Below, piece by piece: positions 5,842-10,700 of a stretch of DNA of 10,700 nt. The translations under genes and the position numbers were made by a program. Every line of letters begins with the position of its first letter. The stretch's first letter is position 1. Origin of the DNA: Lysobacterales bacterium CG_4_10_14_3_um_filter_64_11 (GTDB lineage: Bacteria; Pseudomonadota; Gammaproteobacteria; Xanthomonadales; Xanthomonadaceae); the NCBI GenBank assembly GCA_002782905.1, contig PFJA01000075.1, positions 1 to 10,700 on the forward strand, in the 5' to 3' direction. The notes beneath the pieces were generated by a model. The model made no database searches. It was given only the letters and a program-made list of their open reading frames with translations, and was not told where the DNA came from.

Positions 5842-6900
5842 GTGGGTCTTCTCGGACAACGCAAGACGCCGCTCGTCGGCATTGACATCAGTTCCACTGC
5901 GGTAAAGCTGCTGTTGCTCAGTCAGAGCGCCGGCCGCTATCGGGTGGAACATTACGCGGTAGAGCCGTTGCCGCCCAATGCGGTCGCCGAAAAGAACATC
6001 GTCGAGACCGAGGCGGTGGGCGAAGCGATCAAGCGGGCGCTGACGCAGGCGGGCATCAAAAGCAAGGACGCCGCCGTCGCGGTGGCCGGCTCGGCGGTGA
6101 TCATCAAACAGATCACCATGCCGGCGAATCTCGATGAAAACGAGCTCGAAGACCAGGTCCAGCTCGAGGCGGGGCAGTACATCCCGTACCCGATCGAGGA
6201 GGTCAGCCTCGATTTTGAGGTGCTCGGGCCGGTGCCCGGCAACGACGAGATGGTCAGCATCCTGCTGGCGGCTTCGCGCTCGGAAAATGTCGAGTTGCGG
6301 GTGTCGGCACTGGAATTGGGTGGCTTGACCGCGAAAGTGGTCGATGTCGAGGCATTCGCGATGGAGAACGCCTTCCGCCTGATTGCCGAGCAGCTCAGTG
6401 TGCCGGCAGGCAATCTGGTGGCGCTGGTCGACGTTGGCGCCACCATGACCACGCTCAACGTATTGCGCGATCAGCGCAGCATCTACACCCGCGAGCAAGT
6501 GTTCGGTGGCAAGCAGCTCACCGACGAGGTGATGCGGCGCTACGGCATGAGCTACGAGGAGGCGGGGCAGGCCAAGCGTCAGGGCGGGCTTCCGGAAAGT
6601 TACGAGGTCGAGGTGCTTGAGCCGTTCAAGGAAGCCATGACCCAGCAGATCAGCCGCCTGCTGCAATTCTTCTATGCCGGCAGCGAGTTCAATCGCGTCG
6701 ATCAGATGGTGCTTGCCGGTGGTTGCGCCGCGATTGCCGGCATCGCCGACATGATCGAAGAACAACTCGGCGTGCCCACCGTCATCGCCAATCCGCTTGC
6801 CAACATGTCGCTGAGCCCGCGGGTCAAGGCGCAGGCACTGCAACAGGATGCGCCGGCCCTGATGATTGCCTGCGGCCTCGCGCTCAGGAGCTTTGACTAA
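5842..6900 (+). CDS. pilM: Type IV pilus assembly ATPase-like protein PilM
   Basis: PilM is the cytoplasmic, actin-like (FtsA-fold) part of the type IV pilus alignment complex; it binds the N-terminal tail of PilN. From GTG 5842 it is 352 residues, almost the length of P. aeruginosa PilM. Nucleotide-binding motifs are visible: VGIDISSTAVKLL near residues 12-24 (phosphate 1), ALVDVGATMTTLNVL in the middle (phosphate 2) and MVLAGGCAAIAGI near the C-terminus (adenosine motif). ENELEDQVQLEAGQYIPYP is a typical PilM stretch. The start is set by GGGGAG (5831-5836), 5 nt before GTG 5842; the in-frame GTG at 5824 would place the ribosome site inside the gene. It opens the pilMNOPQ operon, and its stop overlaps the pilN ATG by one base (TAATG). 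Confidence 0.97.
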   Translation: MGLLGQRKTPLVGIDISSTAVKLLLLSQSAGRYRVEHYAVEPLPPNAVAEKNIVETEAVGEAIKRALTQAGIKSKDAAVAVAGSAVIIKQITMPANLDENELEDQVQLEAGQYIPYPIEEVSLDFEVLGPVPGNDEMVSILLAASRSENVELRVSALELGGLTAKVVDVEAFAMENAFRLIAEQLSVPAGNLVALVDVGATMTTLNVLRDQRSIYTREQVFGGKQLTDEVMRRYGMSYEEAGQAKRQGGLPESYEVEVLEPFKEAMTQQISRLLQFFYAGSEFNRVDQMVLAGGCAAIAGIADMIEEQLGVPTVIANPLANMSLSPRVKAQALQQDAPALMIACGLALRSFD

Positions 6901-7493
6901 TGGCCAGAATCAACCTACTTCCGTGGCGCGCCGAGCGTCGCAAGCGGCGGCAGCAAGAGTTTTTTGCCATGCTCGGTGCGGCGGCATTGGTTGCCGCCTT
7001 GCTGGCGGTGCTGATCAACAGCTACTACTCGGCGCAAATCGAGTCGCAAAACGCCCGCAATGCCTTCCTCGAAGCGCGCATTGTCGAGGTACAAAAGCAG
7101 ATCACCGAAATCGACGAGCTCGATCGCGCCAAGAGCCGGCTGCTGGCGCGCAAGCAGGTGATCGAGGAATTGCAGGCCAGCCGCTCGCAGATGGTGCATC
7201 TGTTCGACGAACTGGTGCGCACCGTTCCCGATGGCATCAAGCTGACGCTGATCCAGCAGGCCGGTGATCAGCTCACGCTGGAGGGGCTCAGTCAATCCAA
7301 TGCCCGGGTCAGCTCGTACATGCGCAATCTCGAAGCCTCCGACTGGACGGGCACGCCCGACCTGACCATCATCGAAGCCAAAGGCGACAACAAGGCGCTG
7401 CCGTTCGAGTTCAAGTTGCAGGTGCGTCTGACCAGCCCGGAACAGAAAAATGAGGCTTCGGCGGATGCGGCAGTGGCGGGGGTCAAACCATGA
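6900..7493 (+). CDS. pilN: Type IV pilus inner-membrane assembly protein PilN
   Basis: PilN is a bitopic inner-membrane protein that ties cytoplasmic PilM to the periplasmic PilO/PilP part of the pilus machine. The 197-residue protein begins with MARINLLPWR; the INLLPW segment (4-9) is the known PilM-binding motif. A basic stretch is followed by one membrane helix (about 21-41), a coiled-coil region (about 45-110) and a small ferredoxin-like periplasmic domain, of which LTLIQQAGDQLTLEGLSQSNARVSSYMRNL is characteristic. The C-terminal ~18 residues (SPEQKNEASADAAVAGVKP) are low-complexity. The start overlaps the pilM stop by 1 bp and the end overlaps pilO by 4 bp (ATGA), which suggests translational coupling and fixed stoichiometry. 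Confidence 0.97.
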   Translation: MARINLLPWRAERRKRRQQEFFAMLGAAALVAALLAVLINSYYSAQIESQNARNAFLEARIVEVQKQITEIDELDRAKSRLLARKQVIEELQASRSQMVHLFDELVRTVPDGIKLTLIQQAGDQLTLEGLSQSNARVSSYMRNLEASDWTGTPDLTIIEAKGDNKALPFEFKLQVRLTSPEQKNEASADAAVAGVKP

Positions 7494-8143
7494 GCAAGTC
7501 GATCGATCTCAAGAGCCTCGACATCAACGACGCCGGCAATTGGCCGACACCGGTAAAGGCTGCCGCTGCGGCGATTATCGCGGCACTGGTCTTGTTGCTG
7601 GCCTGGCAATTGCTCATCAGCGACAAGAGCGACGAGTTGACCGTCCTCAAAGCCAAGGAAACCGAGCTGCGCAGCAGCTACGAGGTCAAGCAGGCGCGCG
7701 CATCCAATCTGGAGCCGCTGAAGGAACAGTTGGCGCAAATGGAAGCGATGCTGCAACAGATGTTGCGGCAACTGCCCAGCCGCACCGAGATGCCCGATTT
7801 GATCGTCGATATCTCGCAAACCGCACTGGCCAGCGGCATCAGCAACGATTTGTTTCAACCCGGCGCCGAAGTGGCGCGCGAGTTCTACGCGGAGAAGCCG
7901 ATTGCCCTGCGCATGACTGGCAGCTACCACCAGTTCGGTGCATTCGTCAGTGGCGTCGCCTCGCTGCCGCGCGTGGTAATCATGACCATGCACGATATTT
8001 CGTTGAAGCCGTTGCCCGACAAGTCCGGTGCCGCAAGCGATACGCTGGTGCTTGCCGGTACCGTGAAGACCTATCGCTACCTTGATGAAGAAGAAGTGGA
8101 AGAAGCGGCCAAGGCTGCGGATGCCAATGCGGGAGGGCGCTGA
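7490..8143 (+). CDS. pilO: Type IV pilus inner-membrane assembly protein PilO
   Basis: PilO pairs with PilN in the inner membrane and positions PilP; changes in the PilN-PilO dimers are linked to pilus extension and retraction. The 217-residue protein has a short cytoplasmic N-terminus, one membrane helix (about 23-44, AAAAAIIAALVLLLAWQLLI), a coiled coil (about 45-95, ending in QQMLRQLPSRTEMPDLI) and a periplasmic PilO domain with TALASGISNDLFQPG and the conserved Y-H-F segment SYHQFGAFVSGVASLPRVV. This matches the family in length and order. The C-terminal tail is acidic (DEEEVEEAAKAADANAGG). The start overlaps the pilN stop by 4 bp; the stop is one base before the pilP ATG. Confidence 0.97.
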   Translation: MSKSIDLKSLDINDAGNWPTPVKAAAAAIIAALVLLLAWQLLISDKSDELTVLKAKETELRSSYEVKQARASNLEPLKEQLAQMEAMLQQMLRQLPSRTEMPDLIVDISQTALASGISNDLFQPGAEVAREFYAEKPIALRMTGSYHQFGAFVSGVASLPRVVIMTMHDISLKPLPDKSGAASDTLVLAGTVKTYRYLDEEEVEEAAKAADANAGGR

Positions 8144-8144
8144 T

Positions 8145-8678
8145 ATGCGAGCAGACTCATTACCGCGCACCGCGTTGCTGCGCGGCTTGCTGGTCGTGCT
8201 GGCCATGGTCATGCTCGGCGCCTGCGCGCGTGGCACGCAGGATTTGCAGGCATGGGTGGCGGAAGTCAAAAACCGGCCGGCGCCGCCGCTCGATCCGCTG
8301 CCGGTGATGCAGCAGTTCGAGACCTTTCAGTACGCCGTGCAAACCATGCGCGATCCGTTCAGTGCGCCAAGCAATGATCGCCGCGCCAACAGCAGTGGGC
8401 CGCGTCCCGACCCGAACCGGCGCAAGGAGCCATTGGAAACGTTCCCGCTCGATTCGCTGGACATGGTCGGTACGTTGGGGATGGGCACGCAGAGTATCGC
8501 GCTGGTGATGGCGCCGGACAAAGTCGTACATCGGGTGCGTCCGGGTAACCACATGGGGCAAAACGAGGGGCGGGTCAGCAGCGTCACCGACTCGCGCATC
8601 GATCTGGTGGAATTGGTGCCCGATGGCGCCGGCGGCTGGCTTGAGCGCTCGGTGTCGGTCGCTCTGGATAATCAGTGA
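8145..8678 (+). CDS. pilP: Type IV pilus inner-membrane lipoprotein PilP
   Basis: PilP is an inner-membrane lipoprotein that links the PilN/PilO dimer to the periplasmic N-domains of PilQ. From ATG 8145 it is 177 residues, with a lipoprotein signal peptide (RTALLRGLLVVLAMVMLGAC) and lipobox LGAC; the lipidated Cys is residue 27. The family signature follows: DLQAWVAEVK, then the Pro-rich PAPPLDPLP, then VQTMRDPFSAP, and a C-terminal beta domain with LDMVGTLGMGTQSIALVMAPDKVVHRVRPGNHMGQNEGRV. The frame is open back to an ATG at 8082, but that extension lies inside pilO and would bury the signal peptide. The chosen start has a good ribosome site (GGGAGGG, 8131-8137). The gap to pilO is 1 nt and to pilQ 12 nt. 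Confidence 0.96.
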   Translation: MRADSLPRTALLRGLLVVLAMVMLGACARGTQDLQAWVAEVKNRPAPPLDPLPVMQQFETFQYAVQTMRDPFSAPSNDRRANSSGPRPDPNRRKEPLETFPLDSLDMVGTLGMGTQSIALVMAPDKVVHRVRPGNHMGQNEGRVSSVTDSRIDLVELVPDGAGGWLERSVSVALDNQ

Positions 8679-8681
8679 ATT

Positions 8682-8687
8682 GAGGGA
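8682..8687 (+). promoter_or_regulatory. pilQ ribosome binding site with two adjacent starts
   Basis: GAGGGA lies in the 12-nt pilP-pilQ gap. Two ATG codons follow in tandem at 8691 and 8694. From the GAGGG core the spacing is 4 nt to the first and 7 nt to the second, so the second may be the main start; the difference is one residue of the signal peptide. Confidence 0.6.
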
Positions 8688-8690
8688 AAC

Positions 8691-10700
<2,010 letters not shown>

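Noticed and set aside
5797..6843. A 348-codon minus-strand frame antisense to pilM
   Set aside because: Same shadow pattern; the + strand frame is a full-length PilM in an operon.

Overview
The window looks like a GC-rich gammaproteobacterial chromosome, most likely of the Xanthomonadales (Lysobacterales) or a close relative. The evidence is the high GC content, the divergent PBP1A / pilMNOPQ arrangement known from pseudomonads and xanthomonads, a class I fructose-bisphosphate aldolase, a hexameric-type citrate synthase near this cluster, and a palindromic repeat of the GTGGGAG (REP/REPIN) type. The family assignment is inference from gene content and remembered synteny, because no search could be run.

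Layout. Positions 1-299 hold the 3' end of a class I fructose-bisphosphate aldolase gene. Positions 300-783 are non-coding and packed with inverted repeats: two diverged hairpin modules 104 bp apart, one intact REP pair, and a GC-rich palindrome directly upstream of a plausible gltA promoter. gltA (citrate synthase, GTG start at 784) follows on the + strand and ends tail-to-tail with a minus-strand gene for a 206-residue protein of unknown function. The two stop codons lie in the two arms of one hairpin. That unknown gene sits 26 bp downstream of a minus-strand gene for the bifunctional peptidoglycan synthase PBP1A and is probably cotranscribed with it.

Positions 5218-5841 form the divergent intergenic region between the PBP1A gene and pilM. 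It contains several inverted repeats and a credible sigma70-type promoter facing pilM. From 5842 to the window end runs the type IV pilus alignment and outer-membrane secretin operon pilM-pilN-pilO-pilP-pilQ. The first four junctions overlap or nearly touch (1-bp overlap, 4-bp overlap, 1-nt gap, 12-nt gap). pilQ runs off the right edge without a stop codon.

How the genes work together. PilM (cytoplasmic, actin-like) binds the N-terminal tail of PilN. PilN and PilO form inner-membrane heterodimers, PilP (a lipoprotein) links them to PilQ, and PilQ makes the outer-membrane pore through which the pilus passes. PBP1A builds the cell wall that this envelope-spanning machine must cross. The aldolase and citrate synthase belong to central carbon metabolism and have no clear link to the pilus genes beyond position.

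I found no evidence for a new defence system, mobile element, CRISPR array or biosynthetic cluster. The points most worth a second look are the repeat cluster before gltA, the unknown gene paired with PBP1A, the inverted repeat over the predicted pil transcription start, and a 14-glycine tract in PilQ encoded by a slippage-prone GGN repeat.
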